The position numbers and the translations under genes are program-made. From Mytilisepta virgata (taxonomy: Eukaryota; Mollusca; Bivalvia; Mytilida; Mytilidae), in the NCBI GenBank assembly GCA_028015205.1, contig CM051514.1, positions 25,436,150 through 25,500,149 of the forward strand: a DNA stretch of 64,000 nucleotides. The letters are read 5' to 3'. Below the pieces are notes generated by a model. That model was given only the letters and a program-made list of their open reading frames with translations. It searched no databases and was not told the DNA's origin. This document shows, one piece after another, positions 41,470 to 56,400 of the stretch (position 1 is its first letter; the number at the start of each line of letters is the position of its first letter).

Positions 41470-44400
41470 GTATAAGTTTAAAGTATGTTACTTTCCAAAA
41501 TGATGTAATTTTCTTTTTTGTCCCTGCAGTTAATGAATTTAGATTCACCCTTTAGGTTCAAGGGATTGAGCAGTAATGTTCACGATGATTGTCTAGGTTC
41601 ATGGTGTCTGAGTCTAGATCACATTTCAAGATAGTGAACTGCTTATCAAAATCAAACCAGAGTTCAGAATTATGAAGCTAGTGAAAAGGGAACTTATGCA
41701 GGGAACAAAATAAATGATAGTTCTAAATTATTTTTATACAGTAAACTCAAATGAACATGAAAAATGGAGGACTATTTGAGAAACCTAACAAGGTTTAAAG
41801 AGAGACGATTCCTCACAAAAATTAGGTTAAGTGACCATAATTTAAATATTGAACTCGGAAGATATATAAATATTCCCGGAGATAAAAGGTTATGTAACAT
41901 CTGTCAAGAGATCGAAGATGAATATCACTTTTTCTTACATTGTTAATTAAATGCTCAATTAAGAAATTCTTTTTTTCAAGATGTTATTAAAATAAATCCT
42001 TATTTTAAGATGACGATACTGAAGCACAAATCTGCCATTCTTAATCCTTAATTTGAACTTTTACCACTTGTCAATGACTTTATAAAGCGGTCAATGGAAC
42101 TGCGAACATAAGGTCCGCGTCGGTCAAAGTTTAACATTATGCGCTGCTGTTGTATACATTCATTCACTTATATATATGTCTTTTACGTTGTGTTTGTTTG
42201 TATTTGCTTAACCCATATGGGTATAATTTGCAAAATAAAATTATTAATTATTTAAAGCAAGTTTATGAAGATGCAAATTTGACAACAGGTTTGATTTTCT
42301 TTAAAGGGTAGAAATGTGATCCTTGAACAAAGCTGGGGATCTCCAAAGATCACAAAAGATGGTGTAACTGTTGCCAAGGCAATTGAGTTGAAGGACAAAT
42401 ACCAGAATATTGGTGCAAAATTGGTGCAGGATGTGGCCAACAACACAAATGAAGAGGCAGGAGATGGAACTACGACAGCTACAGTATTGGCACGTGCTAT
42501 AGCTAAGGAAGGCTTTGAAAAGATAAGCAAAGGAGCTAACCCAATAGAAATCCGGAAAGGTATTGTGTTTCGGTAATCAGATTTGGGAAAAATGAAAAGA
42601 GGCATCATCAGTGTCATTGTTATACAAACATTAATTTATAGTGAAACAGAAAATGTAGTCCCCGATATCTACATTATATATAAATTTATATTTATCTTTT
42701 CATTTTGACAAACAGAATAAGTTCGGAAATTTGGTTTCCAAACATCCTTAACTAGTAATTGAAAAGCACAAATAATTCACTCATGCAGTATTTTTGTAGA
42801 TTTTAGACGTACATATGTAACATGCAACTTTTTTGTGTATGTATTCAGCCCAAAATTTTGTTATTAGGCCACACCAAATTGATCTTTCGTTCCTTGAATT
42901 TTTGCCGCTCCAATTTCTGGACTGTAAATTTAAAGAAAAATTTTTTTTGACCTTGATTTTGCAAAAATGTTGATATTAAAAATAAAAATTGTTCGTCTGC
43001 TCCTAAAATTTTGTAAAAATTGAGATTTTTTTCAATTTTTTGCAATCTTTTAGTTTAGAAACTGTGTGCGCAGGTAAAAAAAAAGGACAAATATACCTAA
43101 GGGCCAATAAAAAAAGCGTAATCCATTTGACAGACAAACCCGGGAAAACAAATGAACAACCACAAGCACAACAAATAAACACAGAAAACAATAAACAACA
43201 AGAATTCTAAAAACCAGGAGAGAACCCAGGTGCTCCGGAATGGTAAGCAGTTCCTGCTCCTTATACGACACCCGTCATGAAGTTCAACAGTCAATCTGGT
43301 GGAAGTAAAAAATCGGTGGAGGCACAAGAAATGTCACAACAGTGGGAACACGTCCATCATCATCTTAGATATTGGAACACTGTAATGGTCAATTCATGAT
43401 GAGCGTAAATTTCGTAAATTTGATCTTTGCCTGAAAAAACTACTCCTCAAAAAGAGAAAAATTAAAATTTCGCCCACTGGCACCCATTTTTACCATCAAA
43501 AAAATCCTTATGGCCTTAGTTTTTTAATCTATACAACAGCACTTCTCTTCCCTGATGTAGTTTTTATGTTACATTGGGTGTTCTGAAGTGCTATATTAAC
43601 AGCATTGCGTATTTCGGTGTACAAAGAACTGTGTGCACCGATGGTTGATAGTGTAACATAATGGATAGGCGTATGGTGCATGTCTGTCTGAAAATGTCAT
43701 GAAAAATAGTCTCTTGGGTGAGTTAATCTGCTTTAATTTCAAAGAAACATTTTTTTTAAATGTATGTACAAAATCCTCTCGCCTCTGAAATTGTTTTTTT
43801 TAAATCTAGCTCGCTCGCACCTTTTATTTTCACCAAATATCCAAAGAACAAGTAATTTGGCATGGCTTAAATATAGCTGTAGAGTAGGTTTAAATGGTTT
43901 TATAAGAAATATTCTTCAAGGATGATTTATTTCATTTGGTGGAAGTCCACTTTTTGTAATCTGGATTTGTCCACTGAAGTTTATGAATATTAACATGACT
44001 TCCATTACAACATTTTCATTTTTTCTCACAGTTTGTAAAATCATCAGGTGGACATCATTCCATTTTAATTTGTTTTGATCAACCAGATAAATTTTAAGTC
44101 TGTTGTCTTAAGACTAGCAGAAGACTTGCATTTCCCAATTTGGTCCCATCTATAATTTCTTCCACTTTGCATTTGTTAATTTTTGAACATATTATTTCTT
44201 CAGGTGTTATGATGGCTGTTGACTCAGTTGTAGACCAACTAAAAACTATGTCCAAACCAGTGACAACACCTGAGGAAATATCACAGGTAAATAGTTCAGA
44301 ACACAGACTGGCAAATAGTTTTTAGTGCATTGCTGCATTATAGTCTTTTTCAACATGTTTTACCCACTTTAAAAAGCCTTGGAATGTTGGAAAGAGTGTG

Positions 44401-47400
44401 GAAATCCTCAATTCCTTGGTCTTTTAACAGAACCTCACACTAAGTTTGGACACTACATTTTACAAATTTTTGCCTCAACTAATGTACACATTGTGTATTC
44501 TTACCTAGAGATAATATACACGTAGGATAAAATGTTGAGTTTTGTGAGTTGAAAATAGATTATGTTGTACTTTTTGTCCACATGTATTGCAAATATGCCA
44601 TTAAAAAATAATTTTTGCATAAGAATCGTATAATTGAAAGTCTGCTTTATATGCGTTTTAAAATTCCATAATTATACTGCTGGTGAAGTGGTGTGTAAAA
44701 AATCAAATATGTATTTATGTAGAAGGTAACAGTTGCCAAGAATGAGGTTCAGTGTTTAAGAAAGAGTGACTCTTTAATAAGCTCTACTCCACCCAAGGTG
44801 TTATTACTTGTAAACATCTAGGACTAATATGGAGCAATATAAACAACACGTTCTGTTCCTATAGATTCTGTCAATGTTTTCTATGACAGAACGTGTGACA
44901 GTCTTAAATTTACATGCATAATAACGTAAATAGATGGGAAAATTACCCTATCCCCTTTTATTGCCCACTTTGCCCTCTGCATTAAATATGAAATACATGT
45001 ACAGTAAAAAACATTTTTTGATAAAAATAAATGAAAGAATTGAAAATGCATTTTATGGTTGAGAGAAACTAAGAAATTTAAAAAATCAGTGAATACATTT
45101 TGTAATTATTTCTTAAAGCTGACGTGATCTTTTACCCCATTAATGACCTGAAACTATGTGAAACTCCTAGAAAATATGCCCTTTGCCCTTAAATCATACA
45201 TGTAGCTAGAAAACTGTAATTAACACACTAACATACCTTTTTTAGGGTTTTATGCCTTAAAAAAATAGAATGGTATGGGATTTTCAGTGGTTTCCAATAT
45301 ATTAAACAAATTACATATGATATTAGCAGTAAATGTTTGAAGTGCCAGATTTAGTGGTAATATTAGAATACTCTTCCATGCCCTTTTATATCGCTATTTC
45401 ATAATTGGTTGTCAAATTTTCAAATAAGCAGAGTAATCCCAAAATTTGGATGAATGTCCATTACCCCATTTAGATATACAATGTATAGACTTTTGGCTGA
45501 AAAATCTGTTCCAAACTAATATTGGCTGTTGAAAATTAGCTTACAGCAGATTTTACTCAAATTTAATTGACTAGAATTAAACAAACACAGCAAGAAAATT
45601 ATATGAAAGCGATCACATTCTTGGAATTTTTTTTTAAATAAAACAACATTATTGTTCTGAAAGTTTTCTGGAATTAGCCAGATTTCTGGATTTTGAGAAT
45701 TTTTATCCTGATATATTCCCTATATGAAATATTAAAATTTTACCCATTTCAAACCTTAACTGGATTTTACACCTACTGTACTTTTACCAATGCATTATCG
45801 ATTGTTATGCATGCCAGAGATAAGCAGGTGTGTCTTCGCTTAGCTGGTGATAATGTACTTAACTTGATCCACCACCAAAGCTATCTACCAAGTGATAGCA
45901 GAAAGCTATTTATAGTATCAATTTTGATGCATAAAATGTATGTCAGTATTGCTGTTGAGATTGGAAACAATAGTTACCCAATAACCTAAAATGTGAATGT
46001 GGCATAATGGAAATACCTTGATCAAGTTTGAAAACGAGCGCTATCAGAATTTTTGGGAGTTACTGCCCTTGATGTAGTTTTTCCCTAACAACTTCTAAGT
46101 GCTGTAGATTTTACATTTTTTTATCCATTTTAACCAAGTTTATGTGAAGTTGTATATTGACAATGCCCTATCAGTCACATGAAATATTTTTCTGTTCTTT
46201 ACAACAATATATATGCATGTTTTGATGCGACAAAAATCTTCAGGAATATTTAAACCCAGTTTTGTGTGGATTGCATCTATTTTAAAGTTGTAGATTTGTC
46301 TCTGAAACAAGAGATAGCCCTTTAGTTCTAGGCATCCATGCGGATTTAGTCCAGTAGGTATCTACTCCTTAGTGGAAATTAAGTGGTATGCTGTTTGATG
46401 TATACAATGACAATATTTAATAAGAATTAACTTTGGCACACAGGTTGAAATTTTGCAGGAATTTCTTTGACAATAAAAAAAAAAAGAATGGGAAATTGAA
46501 TGACATCAGGATTTAATATAATGCAAAGTCAAATCAATACTCATGAGTTTTAGGAGTTCATCGAACTTGTATATTTTTTAAAACTGTTATAAATATGCTG
46601 TTTTAAATTTTTGTATGAACCAGAGATGCTCTACTCCACCTAGGCCGTTTAGATAAATGAACATCTTGGACTAAAACAGAGCTATATCAAATACATCTTC
46701 CTTTTCCATGGGAAATGTCTTTCATTTTTTATGGCAGATAAGATGTTACAACAGTAAAATTTTAGTGATAGAAAAATTCAATTTATTTTCATGTTTTATT
46801 TATCAAATTTTATTTCATTTCGTTTTTCAACTGGGTTTCAAATGAAAAAATCTGATTAGATCCACCACCAGAGCTATCTACAAAGTGATAGGAGTAAGCT
46901 ATCTATAGGACCAATTTTGATGCATAAGATGTATGTCAGTCTTGCCAATGAGATTGGAAACAATAATTACCCAATAGTCTGAAATGTGGATAAGGCATAA
47001 TGACCAAAAACAGAGTATATAATTTGTCAGTGAATCAAAAAAAAATATTGATTAATAAAAAATGTTTTCCAGCAGCTGTTAAAAATCCAGAAACATACTT
47101 GAACAGTTGAGGCAGTTGGAAATAAGATGGTAGTCAGTAGAGATCTTTAAATGATAGTCAGTATTGTTTGGGCCCTGCATTGGATTATGTGGGACCCTAT
47201 AGTTTTCACTGCATCAGTCTGTCTGTCAACAATTGTTTGCACTGTCAATTTTACATTTCTCAACAGATTTCAACAATTTATTCGGAACGTGTATATGGAC
47301 AATACCCTTTGTTTTGATGTGGCAAAAATTTTCAGGAATATTTAATTCCAGTTTGGTGTGGATTGTACATATTTTAAAAGTTCTACGTAGATTTGTTTCT

Positions 47401-50400
47401 GAAGCAAGAGATAGCCCTTTAGCTCTAGGCACCCGTGCAGATTTAGTCCAGTAGGTATCTACTCCAGGGTGGAAATTAAGTGATACGCTGTTTGGTGTTT
47501 ACAATTTACAAAGTTTAATTAAGAATGAACTTTGGCATACAGGTTGAAATTTTTCTGGAATTTCTTTTTACAATTAAAAAAAATAATGGGAAATTGAATG
47601 ATATCAGGATTTAATACAGTGCAAAGTCAAATCAATATCTAGGAGTTTATCAAACTTATATATTTTTAGCTCACCTGACCCAAAGGGTCAAGTGAGCTTT
47701 TCTCATCACTTGGCGTCCGTCGTCGTCCGTCGTCCGTCGTCGTCCGTCGTCCGTTAACTTTTACAAAAATCTTCTCCTCTGAAACTACTCGGCCAAATTG
47801 AACCAAACTTAGCCACAAGCATCATTAGGGTATCTAGTTTAAAAAATGTGTCCGATGACCCCGCCTGCCAACAAACATGGCCGACATGGCTAAAAATAGA
47901 ACATAGGGGTAAACTGCAGTTTTTGTCTTATATCTCAAAAACTAAAGCAATTAGAGCAAAACTGACATTGGGTAAAAATGTTCATCAGGTCAAGATCTAC
48001 CTGTTGTGAAATTTTCAGACGATTCGGTCAACCCTTTGTTGGGTTATTGCCCCTGAATTGTTAATTTTAAGGAAATTTTGCAGTTTTAGGTTATTATCTT
48101 GAATATTATTATAGATAAAGACAAATTGTAAACAGCAAAAATGTTCAAGAAAGTAAGATCTACAAATAAGTCAACATGACCAAAATCGTTGATTGACCCC
48201 TTATAGGAGTTTTTGCCCATTAAAGACGGCATCAAGCATAAACTTTCCTTTAAAGATCTTTTCCTCTCAAACCACTGGGCCAAATGAGACCAAACTTTGG
48301 TGGAATGGTCCTTGGGTAGTCCCCTTCCAAAATTATGTCTGGCATCCCCGACTTCCAACTGAGATGGCTGCTGTTACTAAAAATAGGAAAAAAAGGGGGG
48401 TGACTTTCAAAAATCATCTTATATGAAACTACAAGTCCAGTTGCAACCAAAGTTGGCATTAATAGTTCTTAGGAGGTTCTCTTTCAGAAATATGTCCAAT
48501 GACCCGGGCTGTTAACCAAGATGGCCGCCACAGCCGAACTAAGTTTAACATAGGGCCCTATGGGAAAATTCATTGAAAAATCTTCTTGTCTTAAACCACT
48601 TGATCAATTGGAACCAGACTTGGCAGCAATGGTCCTTAGATGGTCCTCTTACAGAGGTGTGTCCGATGACCCGGACTGTCAACCAAGATTGCAGCCACAA
48701 CCGAACTTAGTTTAACATAGGGCCCTATAGGAAAATTCATCGAAAAATCTTCTTGTCTGAAACCACTGGACATATTGGAGCCAGACTTGGCGGCATTGGT
48801 CCTTAGGAGGTTTTTTTTCAGAAATGTGTCTGATTTCGTGGACTATGAACCAAGATGGCCGCCAAGCAGAACTTAGTTTAACATAGGACCCTATGGGAAA
48901 ATCACTCAAAAATCTTCTCGTTTGAAACAACTAAGCCAATTAGAATTAGACTTGGTAGCAATGGTCCTTAGATGGTCCTCTTTCAGAATTTTGTGCGATG
49001 ACCCAGACCGTCAACCAAGATGGCCGCCACACCCGAACTTAGTTTAACATAGGGCCCTATGGAAAAATTCATTGAAAAATCTTCTTATCTGAAACCACTT
49101 GACATATTGGAGCCAGACTTGGCAGCATTGGTCCTTAGGAGGTCCTCTTTCAGAATGTGTCCAATTTTGTGGCCTGTGAACCAAGATGGCCGCCACAGCA
49201 GATCTTAGTTTAACATAGGACCCTATGGGAAATTCACTCAAAAATCTTCTCGTCTGAAACCACTAAGCCAATTAGAATTAGACTTGGTAGCAATGGTCCT
49301 TAGATAGTCCTCTTTCAGAATTTTGTGTGATGACTCGGACTGTCAACCAAGATGGCCGCCACAACCGAACTTAGTTTAACATAGGGCCCTATAGAAAAAG
49401 TCATTGAAAAATCTTCTTGTCTGAAACCATTTGACATATTGGAGCCAGACTTGGCAGCATTGGTCCTTAGGAGGTCCTCTTTCAGAAATATGTCCGATTA
49501 CTCGGATTTTCAACCAAGACTGCTGCCACACCGACCTTTGTTAAATATTGGACCCTATAGGAAAATTCATTTAAAAATCTTCTAGTCTGAAACCGCTTAG
49601 CCAGTTGGAACAAGACTTAGCAGAAATGGTCCTTAGATGGTTCTCTTTTAGAAACTGGACTGTCAACCAAGATGACTGCCACAGCTGAAATTAGTTTAAC
49701 ATAGAATCCTATAGAAAAACCAGCCAAATTGACTGCAACACTTAAATTTTTAGGTCTGTTCAAGGTGAAAAGTTAAATTCAGGTGAGCGATACAGGCTCT
49801 TGAGAGCCTCTAGTTAAAAACTGTTATGAAAATGTTTTAAATTTTTGTCTGAACCAGAGATGCTCTACTCCACCCAGGCTGTTTAGATAAATGAACATCT
49901 TGGACTAAAACCGAGCTATATTAAATACTTCTTCCTTTTCCATGGGAAATGTCTTCATTTTTTGTGGCAGATAAGATGTTACAACAGTAGAATTTCATTT
50001 TAGTGATCGAAATATTAGATTTATTTTCAAATTTTATTTCATTTCGTTTTTCAACTGGATTTCAAATGAAAAAATCTGTTTCCTAAGTTTTGGGGTGTAT
50101 TTTATGGCTGGGAGCCTAACAGTGACGAAGGGAAAACCAATTTGATGTCAATTTGACAGCTTACTTCTATATAGCGATTGTTTTAGATTTATTCTACAGG
50201 CTATACTTCAGCATGGATTGAATTTGTTCGCAATTATTTAGAGAACAATAAACTTTATCAGGCTAGATTGAATCGTGTAACTTATTCAAAAGCTAAACAT
50301 TATGAGATATGATGCAAGATTAAAAAATTTGAAGCATACTATTTTCTTTTATAGGTTGCAACAATTTCTGCTAATGGTGACAATTCAGTAGGTGGCCTGA

Positions 50401-53400
50401 TTTCAGATGCAATGAAGAAAGTGGGTCGGGATGGTGTAATTACTGTAAAAGTAAGTCAGCATTGATGATGGGTAAAGCATAGCTGCCTCTAACAATAGAT
50501 TTCCTTACAAAATATTATTATGCATATTTGCAAGTGATCTTTCTAATTTTTGCTGGAGCTTTTCATTATGGTCAGTTCGGATGTTGTACATCATGTCTTC
50601 TCTCTCCCAGAATAACAACATTTTGGTAAAGCCACTAAAGGTGATACCACATGTTTTAATTTTTAATCACTAATTTGTCTATGTCACTTTTAGATTTTTG
50701 CAGATAATTATTTTTTGTGTGTATGCTTTGTATTCAGATAGCACCATCCTACGCCAGCTCGTGTTGTTGTACATAAGTTGGAACGAAACAGGTGCAATAA
50801 AAAATACATTGTTCTTTTTAAAATGACTGGTTATACATGTAGTATCAGTCTTTGTAATGGAATTTTGGGACATACAGATTTTAAATCATACAACCTTTGT
50901 TGGTTTGACCTTTTGACCTTTGAACAGTCTAAATGTACTTGGTAATTTTCTTTCCATAAAAGTTTGATCGATTATTGAAAAGAAAACCCACACATAAAAT
51001 TACAAAAGCTGGTTTTATTGCCCTTCTGCACCTTTAAAAGCCATGAGGTCATCTCCACCTGAAAAATCTCACACCTCACTGTAGGTTCTCAAGATGGCTC
51101 TTAGCACACAGTCATGAAGTTTCCAGAGATTTTGCTGGAGATTAGGTCTGGCAAGGATGTTAAATTTGTTTGACCAAATAAAGAAAAAATAGCTGACATT
51201 TACAACATTTGAATGACCCTGATGTTTCAATTGAAATCTTAATTTTCGAACTGATGTGAGTCTTTCTGATCGGAAATGTTGAAAATTCCAGCGGACTGAT
51301 CCCAATCTTGTTGGAATTGTCCGATGGACCGACAAACAACATGAAGACTAAGCACAATCTGTGTGCTTGAAATGAAAAATATATATTTATGGATTTATTG
51401 TCCCTAGACATTTTTTAAAAGGAAAGCAGTGATGAAAACAGTTGTCAGGTTTTTCGGCTTAATCTATTCTGAGACTCTGGATATAAAACACAGAATGAAA
51501 GCAAACACGCAAGGTGACCACTAGCTAGGAGTGATCAAATTGATTGGTTAGTACATAATTTGCATAGCAGGATCAAAATGTTTTTCCTTAACAGAAAACC
51601 ACGTGATGTTGTAGCTTCTGGTTGTATATTTTAACGGATTTAAATGGTTAAGTGAAGAGGAGCAAGAGTAATTTCTTGTCTCGGAGTAGATGTGTACAGT
51701 GATTTCCCTAGAAATTTTTTGAAACATGGCGGGATTGACTGAAATGATGGTGCTCATGAATTCTGAAGGATGGGGGTAAAATAAATTTATATGGTTTTAT
51801 AAGGAATTTAAAAATTTCAAGCATGGGGGCCTAAAATTAATGCATGGGGGTACCACCATGCATAAACCCTCTGGGGAAAACACTGTAGTGTATTATACAT
51901 GTATTTATATGTATGAGAAATCTTTTGGTAGCTTTATTAGACTTCTTGTGTTTAAAAGTGAAAAGTGTAAATTATTTTGCATATTGTATATTTAAAGGAT
52001 GGGAAAACACTGAAGGATGAGTTGGAAACAATTGAAGGCATGAAATTCGACAGAGGATACATATCGCCATATTTTATGAACACAGCCAAAGGTGAGATGG
52101 TGATAAACTATTAAAAATATTAAAATATTACACAGATAATATATATAAAGTAATCTATATTCAGAGATACAAAATCTATTTTTTATGTTTGGCTGATACT
52201 ACATGTGTATGTATATCAAGCTGCAGAATCAGGGAAGGAAAGTAAAAATTGACAATGACTTTACAATTTGCACTTTATCTACTCCATCAGTTGCCTTGTC
52301 ATTTGCTGGGTGTACAAAAGTGCTACAATAAAAACAGACACACTTTCTCAGCTGTCTTTTATTGACAGGTGGGCATTATGTTTGTAACACACAATGATAT
52401 AGAGGGATCAGTAATGTATACATTTGGTACTATAAGAAAAATTGTCGAGGGCCGAAGATGAATGATTTGATTGTATAATGACTGGTAATATTGCATTCTA
52501 AGAAGTTGAAAAAATATTGGAAAAGCTGATTTCAGTTCTGTAATTGACTTAAACCTGTAAATTTCAACACTGAAGTGAGATGGTTTTTTTTTACATATTT
52601 CTCAGGTGAAAATTTTGGAATAATTTTCCAAAAACATTCAACTACACAAAAATATCTGAGATGTTTTTAAAATTCAGTCACTATCAGTATTTAACAATTT
52701 TTGGCTAATCGTTGTATGCCTCATTTAGTTCGTTCGTTTTCAGGAGCTAAGTGCGAGTTCCAGGACTGTTTGGTATTGTTCAGTGAGAAAAAAATCTCTG
52801 GTATTCAATCCATTATACCTGCTCTGGAGTTAGCAAACACAGCCAAGAAACCACTGTTAATTATTGCTGAAGATGTAGATAGTGAAGCTCTCAGTACTCT
52901 GGTTCTTAACAGGTTGATATTTTTAAAGCATTTTATCATAATAACAATACTTTCCCATTGTTTTTTTGTAATGAATTTGTAGTGTATTTTATACCAAACT
53001 ACAAACATTTTATTGGGAACAAGTTAAGAGATCTCAAACCACCATGAAAATACTTGTCATACTAGAAATTTTATACCATAGGCCAGAATAATGATTAGGT
53101 TTTTTTCCCCAAATACGACCGACCCCAAAAAATCCCACCGAGTCAAATTCTTTTTTTTTGTATCCAATCTCAATCTTTTTTTTTATTTCTGGATTTTTTA
53201 CCTGTCTGTTGGTTCCTTTTCGGATGTTAGTTTTACAAAGGAAATCGCTTCCGCGCTTTCTTCATATGTAAAGAATACTTGTTAGAAAGCTTTTTTGTGA
53301 TACTGATTAAATTATTCGTGGAATTAAAAACATGGCAGACGTTTTTTGTACAATTTCGTTGGTCGTATTTAGTTAAACAGATTGGGAGTGGTCTCATTAA

Positions 53401-56400
53401 TATATTTTACATTTGTCAATTTATAGAGATGATGGTTTCATAATATTTTCTGGAAATAAAGACGAGCTATGTGTACTTTCTTCAACATAGCAAACAGCAC
53501 ACATTCACTTTTGAAATTTAAATTCAAAATATCCGTAGAGACTGGAGAGCTTATTTTTATTAGATGTAACTGTATTTAAAGGACACAGATTTCTAATTCA
53601 GAATGTCCGTATATATAGAAAAACCAACATAAAACTATCAATATCTACCGAGAACATCAGATCACCCAAAATCAGTATTAAAAGGATTTATTATTGGGGA
53701 AATAATACGATTCATTTGTTGCACTAACAATAAAGAAGATTTAGAATCCCAAATTCAACTATTTCACTACAGCTTATTAAATCGAGGCTGCAAACACACA
53801 GAATTAGATCAATTAATAATTACTGCTAGAAATTTAAATAGAAACACAGCACTTCAGTACAAGAAGAAAAGGAAAAATAAGAGACCTCCTTTGTTATTTT
53901 GCAACAAAATATAACCCTTGCTTCAAACAACTTGGTAAAATTCTCAGAAAACACTGGCATTATATTGAAAAAGATGAGACAGCAAAAACTTTTATTTCCT
54001 AGACCACCAATTATAGCATACAAAAAAAAAGAGTTTCAAGGATTTACTCACTACTGCAAAATTAAAACATTAACTATATGAAAAACAACAACTAATTACA
54101 ATATTGTAATATTTCCAAAGACAACAAATACTTGCTAGACCACCGATTGTACAACTGCTTGAATATCAATATCACAGTTCATTAATGTAATTTATAGAAT
54201 TGAAATAGTCAAACTACACCTTACACTTACATGTATTCCTATTTTAACTTCACAGGCTTGAGTCGATGAGTGTACGGCCTTAATCAGAATAAAGAATGTT
54301 TATTCTTAATACTTATTCTTTGATCTAAATATGTACCCTAAAACATGTTGGTTGGTCATATTTAGTTAGACGGATTGGGATTGGTCTCATTAATATACTT
54401 TAATAACAGCCACACCTCCTCCAAAAGAACATGCTTAAACAAAGACAATCTTAAAACACTGACAAACAACACATGCCAGGTCCAGAAAACCTGACTTAAT
54501 ACAGGTAAATAGTGTGGTGGATTTAAACCCGTTTTGTCTCGCCTGCAACAAAAAGTTGCAGAGGCGAGATATAGGTATTACTTTCCAGTGGCGGCAGCAG
54601 CGTTAACATTTGTAAAACTTCAATAACTTTGCACATATAATACCTACAATTAAGATTTATGGTCCACAAGGTAGCTTATCATATAACGTTTGCCGCAGTA
54701 TACTTGTCTTGTGACCCTGACCTCATTTTCATGGTTCACTGACTTCATAAACATGAATTTAAAAATCTGCGTCCAAGTTTCGTGGTTAAATCCATTTCTC
54801 AGCAACTGTAATATCTAGGCCAACCATATTTTGTCTGTAGATAGTTCTTAGTTGGTACATGCCAGTCTGACATCTGGCTGGGGACCTTGACCTCTATTTC
54901 ATGCTCGAGTAACTTTGTCAATTTTTGGTGGTTAAGTCGATTTCTCACAAACTAATACTTAGACCCACCGTATTTGGTCAATAGATAGTTCTTGGTGGGT
55001 ACATGTCAGTCTGACACCTGTCTTTAGATCTTGACCTCAATTTCATGCTTGAGTGACCTGCGTCACATTTTCGTGGTTTAGTCCATTTCTCAAACTGTAA
55101 TACCTAGGCCAACCATATTTGGTCTATAGATAGTTCTTGGTTGGTACATGCCAGTCTGACACCTGGCTTGGGACCTTGACCTCAATTTCATGCTTGAGTG
55201 ACTTTTTCGCTTTTTCATTGTTAAGTCCATTTCTCAGCAATTAGAATACCTAGACCCAACATATTTGGTCAATAGATAGTTCTTGTAGGGTACTTGTCAG
55301 TCTGACTCCTGGTTTGGGACATTGTCCTCAACTTCATGCTTGCGTGACTTTGTCACTTTTTCGTGGTTAAGTCCATTTCAGGACTATTTCTTTAAAGATA
55401 GAGTTCGGTAAATTACTGATAGCAATGATTAAATATATTTGTGCCTTACGTACAATGAAGGAACACAATGCAATGCTTTGAATGAGCTGTCAGTGTATTT
55501 CAAATGAAAGCCCGTTTTTATTGCACTTATCCATTGTTGTAAATTGCCAAATTTTATAGCAGCATATAATTTTGTTAAAGAGGGGAGAATGAGGCAGAAT
55601 TTGTACAAAAGTATAACTGAGACGGAAAACATAGGTAGCGTGTTTTTTTAATTTTCATGTTCATTCCTTTTAGTGAAAGTAAAACCAAAGTCTTCCTAAT
55701 GAGTACTTAAAGGACCACCAATTCAATTGAATATAATAATACTTACTACAGAATTGTAAAGATTTTGAATTTTTGAGTTCCAACAATAATTTTGGGTTGC
55801 TATGGCTGAGTTGGTTAAGGTTGATCATTTAAACTATATACTTATGACAACTAGCTTGCCAAATCCAGTTCATGACCAGGTTTTTGATTTGATTTCCTAA
55901 AGATTAACAGTTTTACATGTAATCACAGATTCTGGCTTTGTCAGATACATCATCTTCCTCCACCAATGAAAACTTGCCCCTTTGAAAAGCCAATTGTATT
56001 GAAATTAGCATAATTCCTCAATAAACAAAATCAGTGATAAGACAGTAATGAAATATGTGTGATTCCTATTTCATCAAAATAAAAAATAGGGGAGGTAGGT
56101 AGGCAAAAAATAGGGGATGTAGGTAGGCAAAAAATTTGAACATATTTTAATTTGGTCTAATTTTCAACTTTGAAAACAAGTATTTTCACCCATTCTTGTT
56201 GCAGTGGTCTCATAGATTAGTTTCACCATATTCTATTTCAGAAATAATACACGGAGGCTTCAAAATATCCTGACTTACCACGGATAAGCCATTTAAGCCA
56301 AAATATTTTGCCAGAGGTGAAAGCCAGTGGTAAAATATCGGCATAAAAGGGCCTACCCGTGTTAAAATAAGGATATGTTCAAGCCACCATGAATTATTTC

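Noticed and set aside
42252..42617. 121-codon minus-strand open frame over HSP60 exon 2
   Set aside because: Antisense shadow of the conserved exon; no splice or homology support of its own.
48086..49241. Minus-strand frames of 65-90 codons
   Set aside because: They are translations of the 166 bp core units and repeat with the same period, so they are not genes.
47668..49813. Regularly spaced repeats that could suggest a CRISPR-like array
   Set aside because: Units are contiguous diverged tandem copies of about 166 bases without unique spacers, in a eukaryotic intron.
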